Below are positions 48,005-57,800 of a stretch of 64,000 bases of DNA, piece by piece. The translations under genes and the position numbers were made by a program. The DNA is taken from contig JAKLJX010000010.1 in the NCBI GenBank assembly GCA_023150945.1, positions 124,001 to 188,000 on the forward strand, in the 5' to 3' direction. Below the pieces are notes generated by a model that saw only the letters and a program-made list of their open reading frames with translations, ran no database searches and was not told the DNA's origin. This DNA is from a bacterium. Lineage in GTDB: Bacteria > Zhuqueibacterota > Zhuqueibacteria > Zhuqueibacterales > Zhuqueibacteraceae. The first letter of the stretch is position 1, and each line of letters starts with the position of its first letter.

Positions 48005-49216
48005 ATGCTGAAGCTGGATTTGATCCAAACCCTGGCATTTGCCGGCTTGGCATTGTATGCCGGCCATTTCCTGCGGCGTCTCGTCCCGCTGCTGGCGCGC
48101 TACAACCTGCCGGCGCCGGTGCTCGGCGGTTTGCTGGTGGCCCTGCTCGTTACCCTCGGCCGGCGCTTCGAAGTGACCTTCTTTGCATTCGACACGACGC
48201 TGCAAAGCCCGCTGATGATTGCGTTCTTCACCGCCATTGGCTTCGGCGCCAGCATTTCCCTGCTCAAGCGCGGCGGACCGCAGGTGATGACCCTGTTTCT
48301 CTGCGCCAGCATTGGTGCGGTGGTACAAAACATTCTCGGCATGGCGCTGGCGCAGCCGCTGGGCGTTCATCCCTTGATTGGCGTGATCGGTGGGTCATTG
48401 ACTCTCGCCGGCGGCCCGGCAACAGGATTGGCGTTTGCGCCCCTGTTCGAGCAGGCGGGCATTCCCGGCGCCGCCACGATTGCGATTGCCGCCGCCATGG
48501 CCGGCATCATCGCGGCCAGCGTGCTGGGCGGGCCGCTGGCCACTTCTCTGATCGAACGCTTCCAGCTCAAACCCAGTCGCCGGTCGCTGGAAAACGACGC
48601 TGCGTTGCAGCCGGAAGCACCGGCGCCTGCCCGGGCGGTGACAGCGCAAAACACGGAAGCCGCCGTTCTGCTCAAGAGTGTGACCATGCTGCTTTCGGTG
48701 ATGTGGTTGGGCGCAGGGCTCAGCGCCGGCTTCAAGGCCATGGGCCTGACGCTGCCGGCTTACATCGGCGCGATGGTGGTGGCGGCGGTGGTGCGCAACC
48801 TGGATGATGTCACCGGCAAGTTCGGCCTGCCGCACCGCACGCTGGAGGCGTTGGGCACCGCCGCGCTGACGTTGTTCATCGTGCTCGCGCTGATGACGCT
48901 GAAACTGTGGGAACTCGCCGACCTGGCGCTGCCGCTGCTCGTGATCCTGGCGGCGCAGGTGGCAGTGATGGCGTTGGTTTGCCTGTGGCCGATGTTCCGC
49001 CTCATGGGGCGTGATTACGATGCTGCCGTGATGGTGAGCGGCTTCTGCGGCTTCATGCTCGGCACCACTGCCAATGCCATGGCCAACATGGAAACCCTGG
49101 TCGAGCGTTATGGCCCGGCTCCGCGCGCCTTCTTGGTGGTACCGATGATCGGCGCATTCTTCATCGATTTCAGCAATGCGTTGATCTTGACCACTTGTAT
49201 CAATCTATTCAAATGA
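48005..49216 (+). CDS. gltS: GltS-type sodium/glutamate symporter
   Basis: 403 residues from the ATG at 48005. About ten TM helices. GGSLTLAGGPATGLAFAPLF and GFCGFMLGTTANAMANMETL with RAFLVVPMIGAFFIDFSNAL are the paired ESS-family re-entrant signatures. Imports glutamate with sodium (family knowledge). It begins 76 bases past the dehydrogenase gene and is probably co-transcribed. Confidence 0.9.
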   Translation: MLKLDLIQTLAFAGLALYAGHFLRRLVPLLARYNLPAPVLGGLLVALLVTLGRRFEVTFFAFDTTLQSPLMIAFFTAIGFGASISLLKRGGPQVMTLFLCASIGAVVQNILGMALAQPLGVHPLIGVIGGSLTLAGGPATGLAFAPLFEQAGIPGAATIAIAAAMAGIIAASVLGGPLATSLIERFQLKPSRRSLENDAALQPEAPAPARAVTAQNTEAAVLLKSVTMLLSVMWLGAGLSAGFKAMGLTLPAYIGAMVVAAVVRNLDDVTGKFGLPHRTLEALGTAALTLFIVLALMTLKLWELADLALPLLVILAAQVAVMALVCLWPMFRLMGRDYDAAVMVSGFCGFMLGTTANAMANMETLVERYGPAPRAFLVVPMIGAFFIDFSNALILTTCINLFK

Positions 49217-49306
49217 AGGCAAGTGGCAAGTTTCACGAGTTGAGCCGCCTGCTGCGAACGCTTTCATTCTCAACAATCTTCACCGACAAGTCAATGAGAG
49301 AGCCTC

Positions 49307-52114
49307 ATGTCCAAACTGCACGAACTTGCCGAAGCTGGTCAATCCATTTGGTATGAAGGTTTCCGCCGCGCCTGCTTGACAGCCGGCGAGCTGGGCGCCT
49401 GGTTGCCTCGCGGCGTGCGCGGCCTGAACTCGAATCCAACCGTGCTGGCGCACACCCTCGCCGGCAGCGCTGATTACGATGCTGATCTGCAGCGCCTCCT
49501 CCCGGCGAAGGAGTCACTTGAAGAAATTCATGCCACACTGGTGCGGGAAGATGCCATGCGCGCAGCGGATTTGCTGCGTCCGGTTTATAACGCCACTGCG
49601 GGCGGCGATGGCTACGTCTGCCTCGATCTTGACCCGGCGTTGACGCACGATACCACCGCGATAATCGCCGCGGCCCAGCGCCTTTTCGGTTTGTTGAACC
49701 GGCCGAATGTGATGATCAAGATTCCCGCGACAGCGGCGGGGTTGCCGGCAATCATCGAGTTGATTGCCGCCGGCGTGAACCTCAACGTGACCTTGATTTT
49801 CAACCTGCAGACCTACGAGCAGGTGGCAGAGGCTTATCTGGCGGGACTCGAGCAGCGCCTTGGCCGGGGAGAACCACTCAATTCAGTGGCGGCAGTTGCG
49901 TCTTTTCATGTCGGTGAAATTGACGACGCACTCGCGCCGTTGCTGGCGGCCAAAGGGCAAAGCGCTCTGCTGAACCAGCTCGGCATTGCCTCAGCCCGGC
50001 TGGTCTATGCCAAATTCCAGGAGATCTCGCAAAGCCCACGCTGGCAGAAACTCGCCGCCGCCGGTGCCGCGGCGCAACGGCTGCTGTGGAGCAGCACCAG
50101 CATGAGCCATCCGCTGTTCCCTGATACTTTCTATGTTGAAAACCTGATCGCGCCGCAAACCGTCTGCAGCGTGACGCCCATGACATTGACCGCATTTCTC
50201 GAGCACGGCAAGCTCGCACCGACCCTGGCCTTTGATGCCGGCGAAGTAAGGGAGCAGCTCGCACAATTGCCCAGCCTGGGCATTGACCTGAACGTCATCG
50301 CCCAACAGCTTGTGCAAAACAGCCGGCAGGCATTCTCCGAAGCATACCGCAGGTTGCGCGAGTCTCTCGCGGACAAGCTGCAGCAATTGAGCAGCGGGCA
50401 GACGCGCCACCATTTCTTTTTGGGGAAATATGAAAGCGCGGTGGCGAGTGCGCTGAAGGATTTGCATGATCACACCGTTCTCACGCGCATTTGGCAGCAC
50501 GATCACACCGTCTGGAAACCCGATCCCACTGAGATCACCAATCGCCTGGGCTGGCTGCACAGTCCGGAAGTGATGCACGCGGCCATTCCCGAAATCAGCG
50601 CGTTTGTGGACGAAGTGCGCGCCGAGGGCTTCTCGCACGCCCTGCTGCTCGGCATGGGCGGCTCGAGCCTCGCGCCGGAAGTCTTTCGTTTCACCTTGGG
50701 TGTGCGGCCGGGCTTTCTCGATCTCGCCGTGCTCGACAGCACTGATGCTGAGGCCGTCGCCGCGCACGCGCAGCGACTGAATCTCGCCAAGACGTTGTTC
50801 CTCGTTTCGACGAAATCCGGCGGAACGGTGGAGACGTTTTCGTTCTTCAAATACTTCTACAACCTCACGGCGCAACGAGTCGGCAGTGACAAAGTTGGCA
50901 GGCACTTCATCGCGATCACGGATCCCGGCAGCGGGCTGGTGGATACGGCCCGAAAGTACGCGTTCCGCAAAGTGTTTTTGAACGATCCGAATATTGGCGG
51001 CCGGTATTCCGCGCTTTCCTGCTTCGGTTTGGTGCCGGCCGCGCTGCTGGGCGTGGATTTGCGACTGCTGCTGGAGCGCGGCGCCATCATGGCGTGCAAC
51101 AGCGAAGGCTGCAATTCTCCTCTGGAGGGAGACAATCTCTCTGCACAGCTCGGCGCTGTTTTAGGGGAAATGGCAGCAGCCGGCCGCGATAAGGTCACGC
51201 TGCTGGCCTCTCCGGCCATCCGGCATTTCGGCGCCTGGGCCGAGCAACTGATCGCGGAAAGTACGGGCAAGGAAGGCAAAGGCATTCTGCCGGTCGATGG
51301 GGAGGAGGCGGCTACGCCGGCAGCCTATGGCGACGATCGCGTCTTCGTGCATCTGCGGCTGCGCGATGACCGGACTCACGATTCCGCAATCGCGGCGCTG
51401 CAGCAAGCCGGGCATCCTGTGCTGCAATTCACCTGGCAGGATGAGTATGATCTCGGCGGCGAATTCTTTCGCTGGGAGATGGCCACGGCGGTGGCGAGCC
51501 GGCGGCTGAGCATCAATCCCTTCGATCAGCCGGACGTGGAATCTGCCAAAGTACTGGCGCGGCAGATGGTGGCTGCCTATCAACAGTCGGGCCACTTGCC
51601 CGAACCCGCACCAACGTTGCAGGCGGAGGGCATTGCGGTCTACGCGGATTTCGCCGCCGCGAGTCTGCGCGCGGCCTTGCAGCAATTTCTCGCGCCGGCG
51701 GAGAAGTCCGGCGCGACCGGCCCGCGAGCTTATGTGGCATTGCAGGCTTATCTGCCGCCCACCGCGGAAACTGAAGCAGCGTTGCAGCAGATGCGCAGCC
51801 GGATCATGCGGCGTTGGCGCTGCGCGACCACGGTCGGCTATGGCCCGCGCTTTCTGCATTCCACCGGCCAGCTCCACAAAGGTGACGCCGGCAACGGCCT
51901 CTTCATCCAATTCACTTCCGACCCCCGCCAGGAGGTGCCGATTCCTGATGAGGCTGGCAGCGCAGCGTCAGCCATGACCTTTGGCGTGCTCAAGCTGGCG
52001 CAGGCGCTCGGCGATCAGCAGGCATTGCGCAATGCCGGCCGGCACGTCATTCGTTTTCATCTGGGTACTGAAGTCGTGCAGCAGTTGCAGCGCCTGGCCG
52101 ATCTGCTTGCCTGA
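49307..52114 (+). CDS. Bifunctional transaldolase / glucose-6-phosphate isomerase
   Basis: 935 residues. Transaldolase part (1-360): SNPTVLAHTLAGSADYD, LDLDPALTHDT and the Schiff-base Lys in PNVMIKIPAT. Isomerase part (about 370-935): GMGGSSLAPEVFRF, DSTDAEAV, VSTKSGGTVETFSFFKYFY, GGRYSALSCFGLVPAALLG and QLGAVLGEM. The two domains link glycolysis and the non-oxidative pentose-phosphate path in one chain. Such fusions are known in some bacteria. No frameshift between the halves. Confidence 0.95.
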   Translation: MSKLHELAEAGQSIWYEGFRRACLTAGELGAWLPRGVRGLNSNPTVLAHTLAGSADYDADLQRLLPAKESLEEIHATLVREDAMRAADLLRPVYNATAGGDGYVCLDLDPALTHDTTAIIAAAQRLFGLLNRPNVMIKIPATAAGLPAIIELIAAGVNLNVTLIFNLQTYEQVAEAYLAGLEQRLGRGEPLNSVAAVASFHVGEIDDALAPLLAAKGQSALLNQLGIASARLVYAKFQEISQSPRWQKLAAAGAAAQRLLWSSTSMSHPLFPDTFYVENLIAPQTVCSVTPMTLTAFLEHGKLAPTLAFDAGEVREQLAQLPSLGIDLNVIAQQLVQNSRQAFSEAYRRLRESLADKLQQLSSGQTRHHFFLGKYESAVASALKDLHDHTVLTRIWQHDHTVWKPDPTEITNRLGWLHSPEVMHAAIPEISAFVDEVRAEGFSHALLLGMGGSSLAPEVFRFTLGVRPGFLDLAVLDSTDAEAVAAHAQRLNLAKTLFLVSTKSGGTVETFSFFKYFYNLTAQRVGSDKVGRHFIAITDPGSGLVDTARKYAFRKVFLNDPNIGGRYSALSCFGLVPAALLGVDLRLLLERGAIMACNSEGCNSPLEGDNLSAQLGAVLGEMAAAGRDKVTLLASPAIRHFGAWAEQLIAESTGKEGKGILPVDGEEAATPAAYGDDRVFVHLRLRDDRTHDSAIAALQQAGHPVLQFTWQDEYDLGGEFFRWEMATAVASRRLSINPFDQPDVESAKVLARQMVAAYQQSGHLPEPAPTLQAEGIAVYADFAAASLRAALQQFLAPAEKSGATGPRAYVALQAYLPPTAETEAALQQMRSRIMRRWRCATTVGYGPRFLHSTGQLHKGDAGNGLFIQFTSDPRQEVPIPDEAGSAASAMTFGVLKLAQALGDQQALRNAGRHVIRFHLGTEVVQQLQRLADLLA

Positions 52115-52165
52115 ACGCAGAGGTCCGGCAGCAGGTCAATATTCTTTGCATTGTGAGATGGATTC

Positions 52166-53041
52166 ATGAATCGCATTTTGATTACCGGGGCCAGCGGCTT
52201 TCTGGGCGGGCATCTCTGTGGCCCAGCCGCCAAACGGCAGCAGGTTTACGGCGCCTACAGCCGCCATTCCGCGCTGCCGGCCGAAGCGACGCCGGTTTTG
52301 CTGGATTTGGCGGAAGGCGAGCGTATTCGGCCGGTGCTGCAAGCCGTTGATCCCGACACCATCATTCATGCCGCCGTGCTGCAAGTGGATGAATGTGAAG
52401 CCCAGCCCGAGCTGGCGCGTTTAATCAATGTCGAGGCCACGCGCGTGATAGCCCAGTGGTGCCGCGAGCAGGGGCGGCGCTTGGTGCACATCTCCTCTGA
52501 TCTCGTGTTTGATGGCGCGGCGGGCTGGTACGAAGAGACCGACATTCCCAAGCCCATCAGTGTGTATGCCGAAACCAAACGCGAGGGTGAGTTGGCGGCG
52601 CTCGCCCACTGCCCGCACGCGGCGGTCGCGCGCCTGCCCTTGCTTTACGGCTTGCCGTCTGCCCGGGGCTATTGTTTCTTCGCCGGAATGCTCGAGCGTC
52701 TGCGCCGGGGCGAGCAGGTGACGGTGTTTCACGATCAATATCGCACGCCCGGACTGGTGGGAAATATGGCCGCGGCGATTCTGGAACTGTCGGAAACCGG
52801 GTTTTCCGGCATCATTCATTTGGGCGGGGCGCGGCGCTGCAGCCGGTTCGAATTCGCCCAGACACTTTGTCGAATGGCGGGTCTCTCTGCCTCTCTGCTG
52901 CGGCCGGTTTCGATGTTCGAGGTGCAATTGCCGGCGGCGCGGCCGCGTGATGTTTCTCTCAAAAACACGATTGCGCCAAGTGTGCTGCGGACGCCGCTGA
53001 TCGGTTTTGAAGAGGGCCTGCGCACATTGGTCGGCCGCTGA
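52166..53041 (+). CDS. RmlD-like SDR-family dTDP-sugar/NAD(P)-dependent reductase
   Basis: 291 residues from the ATG at 52166. Rossmann motif ITGASGFLGGH, then IHAAVLQVDECEAQPELARL, HISSDLVFDGA and the catalytic pair in SVYAETKREGE (YxxxK). Matches the RmlD/dTDP-4-dehydrorhamnose reductase-like branch. The natural sugar is not identifiable; no other rml genes are next to it. Ends 34 bases before a strong two-way terminator. Confidence 0.85.
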   Translation: MNRILITGASGFLGGHLCGPAAKRQQVYGAYSRHSALPAEATPVLLDLAEGERIRPVLQAVDPDTIIHAAVLQVDECEAQPELARLINVEATRVIAQWCREQGRRLVHISSDLVFDGAAGWYEETDIPKPISVYAETKREGELAALAHCPHAAVARLPLLYGLPSARGYCFFAGMLERLRRGEQVTVFHDQYRTPGLVGNMAAAILELSETGFSGIIHLGGARRCSRFEFAQTLCRMAGLSASLLRPVSMFEVQLPAARPRDVSLKNTIAPSVLRTPLIGFEEGLRTLVGR

Positions 53042-53074
53042 ACGACTACAGCACCGGTTGCCCGCCTGACAAAA

Positions 53075-53108
53075 AAAAGCCGGAAGTGCGATTGCACTCC
53101 CGGCTTTT
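53075..53108. terminator. Bidirectional terminator between SDR and hsp20
   Basis: AAAAGCCGG(A)AGTGC-GATT-GCACT(C)CCGGCTTTT: stem with A-run on the left and T-run on the right, serving both the plus-strand reductase and the minus-strand hsp20 genes. Confidence 0.9.
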
Positions 53109-53142
53109 CATTTATGTCAAAATGCTAGCGCGCTGCGGCTGC

Positions 53143-53565
53143 TCAGCTCACCGTGATGCCGATTTCGCGGCTCATCGCTTCCTTGCTCTTGGGGAGATGG
53201 ACGGTGAGCACACCGTCTCTGTAATCCGCTTTGATGCTGTTGCGATCGATGCCTTCGCCCAGGCGGAAGCGGCGCTCGAAGCGGCCCTGGCGCGTTTCGC
53301 GCAGGCGGTAGGCTTTCTGTTCGTCTTCCGCTTGCACGCGCTTCTCGCCGGTCAGCGTCAACACGCCATTTTCAAGCGTGATCTTCAGCTCGTCTTTCTT
53401 CACGCCCGGCAATTCGGCGCGCAGGAGGAAGCCATCCTTGACCTCCAGTACATCGACTTCCGGCACAAAGGCGACCTGGGTGTCGTTGCCGTTGAACCAA
53501 TCGCGGAGCAGAGTATTCTCCAACTCAGAGAACACGGTCGCAGCAGGATGCCATTTCACCAACAT
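53143..53565 (-). CDS. Hsp20/alpha-crystallin small heat-shock protein
   Basis: 140 residues from the ATG at 53565 (a TTG two codons earlier is possible; AAGGAG precedes). Alpha-crystallin domain: FVPEVDVLEVKDGFLLRAEL, PGVKKDELKITLENGVLTLTG and YRLRETRQGRFERRFRLGEG, with the conserved YRDGVLTVHLPKSKE ending. ATP-independent holdase that keeps unfolded proteins soluble. Preceded by a -24/-12 promoter (53632-53647), which would put it under sigma-54 control. Confidence 0.95.
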   Translation of the reverse strand: MLVKWHPAATVFSELENTLLRDWFNGNDTQVAFVPEVDVLEVKDGFLLRAELPGVKKDELKITLENGVLTLTGEKRVQAEDEQKAYRLRETRQGRFERRFRLGEGIDRNSIKADYRDGVLTVHLPKSKEAMSREIGITVS

Positions 53566-53631
53566 AGTCAACTCTCCTTCGGTTTTGGGTTATCAGTAAG
53601 GTTTTGTTTGTCATCGTTTGCCCCTTCCAAA

Positions 53632-53647
53632 AGCAATGCTTGTGCCA
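53632..53647 (-). promoter_or_regulatory. Sigma-54 (-24/-12) promoter of hsp20
   Basis: On the minus strand the sequence reads TGGCACAAGCATTGCT. The family consensus is TGGCAC-N5-TTGC(A/T): all ten fixed positions and the A/T position match, and GG and GC are ten bases apart as required. It lies 67 bases upstream of the start codon. It needs an AAA+ activator such as the one encoded at 10665-12038. Confidence 0.78.
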
Positions 53648-54357
53648 CTCATATTTTCGGCCAGATTTGCAGACTTTACTCTGGTTAACCTGATTATCTG
53701 GCAGCGTGTGTCTTCGCTGCTGCCGAATTGGCTACATCTGCTCTGCTGCTGCTGTCAAGAACGTGAAATCTTGTCAGCACGACGTGACTCAAGAACGAAA
53801 TTAAAACCAAATGAGCCGAATCGGCGGGGTGGAAGTCCGCACAGCTTTCAAAGCGAGGCAAAGGCCTGGCCTTTTCGCGTCGCATGCAGGCCGGACCTGC
53901 GCTCACCACGAAAATGGTGTCCGTCCGCGAGTGTAGCTCTGCTCACCAAGATGTTCCGGCATCGGCCTGGCTGTTGCATTTGCAGCGGTTATCAATTGGA
54001 TGAGCAGGTTTGCAGTCCCCGCCCCTCGTGGGCGGCTGTTAAAGCCAACAAATTCGCGGTTGCCACAGTGCCCCACGAGAGGGCAAGACTACGATTCCTG
54101 CGCACGCATTTGAAAAACGCTATATGATCACAGAATTGCCACGACGCTGGAAGTTTTGGAGACCCTGGCTCAGCCGAGGTTGAAGTCGGAGCCGGCAGGT
54201 ACAAATTAGGATTCCAAAATAAGCGTTGAACCCCGGCCCGCGCGCCAGGAATGCCCGGCGCGCACGATAAACTTTCGAAATTGCATTCCTCGCCCGGGTT
54301 GCTTATCATGCGCTCGTGAGTGAGATCGAATCCGGATTTTTTGCGAGGAGATACAGC
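53648..54357. other. Gene-free region between hsp20 promoter and the DUF971 gene
   Basis: A 169-codon open frame (53618-54127) lacks a ribosome site and shows no family resemblance. The region should hold an enhancer-like activator site for the sigma-54 promoter, but none was recognised. It contains an inverted copy of the hairpin repeat (54124-54192). A GTG at 54316 could start the DUF971 gene 14 codons earlier. Confidence 0.5.
54124..54192 (-). repeat. Degenerate, inverted copy of the hairpin repeat
   Basis: Read on the minus strand: CAACCTCGGCTGAGCCAGGG, then TCTCCAAAACTTCCAGCGTC and GTGGCAATTCTGTGAT. This matches the copy at 10521-10620 (CAACCTCGGCTCAGCCGAGG, TTCCAAAAACTTCACGCGTC, GTGGAAACTCTGAT) over about 60 bases. 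The second hairpin half is missing, so it is a truncated member. Confidence 0.65.
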
Positions 54358-54720
54358 ATGCCAACTCGTCCCGTTGACCTGAAGAAGGCCGATGAGCAGA
54401 CTCTGCAAATTGATTGGGAGGACGGCGAGACCAGTTTCTACCCGCTGGCTTTTCTCCGCCGGCGGTGTCCCTGCGCCTCCTGTGAGGAAGCCCGTCATGC
54501 GAAGACTGCCAGCAACCCGTTCAGGGTATTGCAGCCGCATGAGATCATCACCGATCAAGTCACTGTGGTGCGCGCCGAAGTCGTGGGGCGCTATGCCCTT
54601 CATTTTGACTGGAGTGACGGGCATCACGAGGGGATCTATACGTTCGATTTTCTGCGGGAACTGGCACAGGAAGAGGTTTGCCGCAAGCTCAAGGAGGAGA
54701 GGGAGCAGACAAAGGGTTAG
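54358..54720 (+). CDS. DUF971 (gamma-butyrobetaine hydroxylase-like N-terminal domain) protein
   Basis: 120 residues from the ATG at 54358 (GAGGAG upstream); a GTG at 54316 is an alternative. LQIDWEDGETSFYPLAFLRR, RCPCASCEEA and ALHFDWSDGHHEGIYTFDFL are the stand-alone DUF971 signature, with C-x-C-x-x-C able to bind zinc. Bacterial stand-alone members often accompany iron-sulphur assembly genes; none is near. Cytosolic. Confidence 0.88.
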   Translation: MPTRPVDLKKADEQTLQIDWEDGETSFYPLAFLRRRCPCASCEEARHAKTASNPFRVLQPHEIITDQVTVVRAEVVGRYALHFDWSDGHHEGIYTFDFLRELAQEEVCRKLKEEREQTKG

Positions 54721-54747
54721 CGGCCTTCGCCGGCGCAGAAACACAAA

Positions 54748-54784
54748 ACGCCACTGGTTCCGGCAGGAAGCCAGTGGCGTTTTG
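54748..54784. terminator. Bidirectional terminator
   Basis: AAAACGCCACTGG / CCAGTGGCGTTTT, 13-bp perfect stem around an 11-base loop, with A-rich and T-rich flanks. Serves the DUF971 gene (plus) and the large secreted gene ending at 54843 (minus). Confidence 0.9.
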
Positions 54785-54842
54785 CTTTTGGAGGCAAATC
54801 ATTCCGGCGGCGCCGCGGGCGCAGCCGGATACCGCGGCAGGG

Positions 54843-57800
54843 TTATTTGATCAGTTGCATTCTGCCGGTGGCAATGCGGTCGCCGACCTGCAGACGGAAG
54901 ATGTACGTTCCGCTGGAGACTGGAACACCTGCCTGATTGCGGCCGTTCCAGCGGCGATGATGCTCGCCGGCGTTCAGGTCGTTGTTGATCAACGTCCGCA
55001 CCAACTGGCCGCTCACGTTGAAGATCTGCAGCCGCACCAGGCCGGGCTGATCCAACCGGAAGCGAATCGTGGTTTCCGGATTGAACGGGTTGGGATAGAC
55101 TTCCGCCGCCAGTTTGTAATCACTGATCGGCGCTTGCGCGGCTTCGGCCCACGGCGCGCCGCCCGAGCTTTTCGGAAGTGCCGCCAGCGTCAGCAAGTTG
55201 TACCACACTTCATCGCGGGTGACGTTGGACGATGTAATCATCAAGTTGGAGGCGCTGGTCACGTTGTGCGCCGGACCCGAGGAATCGAAGAAATCATCGA
55301 GGTCGCTGTAGAACACCGTGTCAACGGGCGCCGCGAGCAGGTCGTCATAGTCGCCGAAATGGACGCGTTTCATCTCGCCGGTTTGCAGGGTCCCTTCGCG
55401 CGTACCGAAGAGATAAAGCACGCTGTTGGTGACGTCGAGCGTGATTACCGGCCGGGTCCAGCCATTGCCCTCGATGACGGAGTACAGCGTCCAGTCGCCG
55501 TTGGTCTCGCGATGGTACAGGCCGTTTTTCAAGGTGGAGGCGCCGCCGCCGCCTTTGGTCTTCACCGCCATGAAAACCTCGTTGTTGTGGGTTGCCATCG
55601 CGATGTGGTTGTCGGCAAAGGTGCCCGAAGGTTGTTCCAGGCTGCCCGATTCATCGATCCACAGCGTATCGTGGTCGCTTTCGCTATGCCGCAGGAATCC
55701 AAACTCCGAGGCGCTGCTGCTGCTGTTTTCCGCGTAGCCCACACCAATGCTATTGACGCCGCCGTTCTGGAAGGCGACGGCATCAGCAAGGCCAACTGCC
55801 TGATTGAGATTGCGCTTGATGGTGATTTGCGCAGACCACGAGGAGCCTTCGTTGGTGGACTTCTGCCCGCTCAGGGTGGAGTCCTCCATCCAGAAGACCC
55901 ACAAATTGCCGGACAAGGTGCGCGTCAGCACCATGTTGCTCTCCTGGACGGAGTTGACGGTCTTGGGATAGCCACTGTCAATGCTCCAGTTGCCGCCACT
56001 GAAACCCAGCCGCAAGAGCTGGGTGGTGGAGGGACCGGGCAACAGGATATAGGCCTTGTTGTTGGCGCTCGCCAGCACCACGTCGGGCCGGGCCTTTTGC
56101 GCTGCGCTGATCAGAATGCTCTGCGTCCACGTCAAACCGTCGAATTTCCACAGGTACCACCTTTTATCTGACTTCGCTTCGGCGGCCAGCCACCAGAAAC
56201 CGCCGTGGTGAAAGACTTTGCTCTGGTTGGCGTTGTCGAATTTGCTGTTGGTGCCGGGCACCGGTGCGCCAAACAAATTGCTCGGCGCGATGTCATAGGC
56301 CTGGGAGGCAACTTGCGTGGTTTCGACACTGGTTGAAACGAACAAGGTGTAGCTGCCGTTGACCGCGGGATTGCGCACTGCCGCTTCGGGCAAATAGAGC
56401 GTGATCGAGTCGTTGTTGGCGGTCTCGATCGCAGCCGGCACCTGAATCTGAATGGTGCGCTGGGCGCTGTCGCCGGCGGCCGTGGCCGGCGTGCTGTTGA
56501 GTAATACGCCGCTCAACGCACCCTGCGTGACTTTGGTCGCGGTGTTGAAGCGAACCCGCACGGTATCCGCGCCTGCCAACATGCGGCCGTGGTTGCCGAG
56601 GCGAAAGCCGATGGTGTAGTTGGCAGTTGAATCAGGGTCGGTGGGCAGCGGGGTCACCCGGGCGGCGGTGACTTTGGTGGTGGCGCGCACCAGATTGAAG
56701 GCCGGCGAGTATACCGGGGTTGACTGGGCGCTGGTCCAGGCCTGCAGTGAGTCCAAACCAATGGCGGTCTTGCTGTAGACGCTGGCAAGCGTGTCGATCA
56801 CCACGAAGGCCGTGTCCCCGCCTGGAATCGTCACCGGAGTAGTGATGGTGATTTCACGCAGATTGGCGTCGGTCACCACTGCGCCGGCAGCCACGCCATT
56901 GACTTTCACGTGCGCCGGAGTGATCGCCGCCGGCACGTAAGTGTTGAATGGAAACCGCAGCGAAATCGTGCCGACACCGGCCGTGAGCGTGCCGTTGGTG
57001 GTGTCGGTCAACACGACCGGCACGGTGTAACGGGCGCGGGCATTCACTTCGTTTGGCGCCACTGTTACCGAATCCAATGCGATGCGAGGCCCAACCGTGG
57101 TTTGCAGCAGATTGAACCACATGTCATTGGTCGTCGTGTTGCCGGCGCAGACCATCGTGCCGATGGTGCTGTTGACGTATTGCTGCGGCATGGTCACGTG
57201 TTGCAGGGCGTTGCCGTTGGCGAAGATCAGCCGCTTGGCGGCGACGCTGCTGGCCGTGCCTTCGTTGCCGATGGTCACGAGTTTGTATTCGGCAAAGCTG
57301 CTGTCCGAGCGAATGCCGGAGAGGATCAGGGCGCTGCTGGTGGTGTCGATCGCCAGGGTTGGCGAAGTCCAACCGGCATCCGGGCTGAAGAAGACCGGAT
57401 TTCTCGACCAAGCACCAGCGCTGCTGCGCTTGTAGAGCGTGTTGCGCGGCACACCGTTCGCGCCGGCAAAAGTGCGCGTGATGAGATAGATGTTGTTGGC
57501 CGGATCGACCGCCATGCTGAGTTGATTGTTGGCGTTTTCATTGCCCTGATAAGTGAGCAGGTGGGATTCATCCGTCCAGACGCTGTCCGGATCGCCGTCC
57601 AAATGGTGCAGAAAACCGAAGCGGCTGGTCTCACCGGAAACGCCTTCTTCGCCATAGGCCACGCCGACATAGCCGTTGCCGCTTTGCGTGAAGGCCACGG
57701 CATCGGTGGTGCCCCGGTCTTGGTTGAGCGAAGACTTGAGGGTGATGGGCGTCGCCGACCAGGTGACGCCACCGTCGGTCGATTTCTTGGCCTGCAGCGT

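Noticed and set aside
53618-54127. 169-codon plus-strand frame after hsp20
   Set aside because: Starts inside the sigma-54 promoter, no ribosome site, Cys/Arg-biased, and overlaps the inverted repeat.
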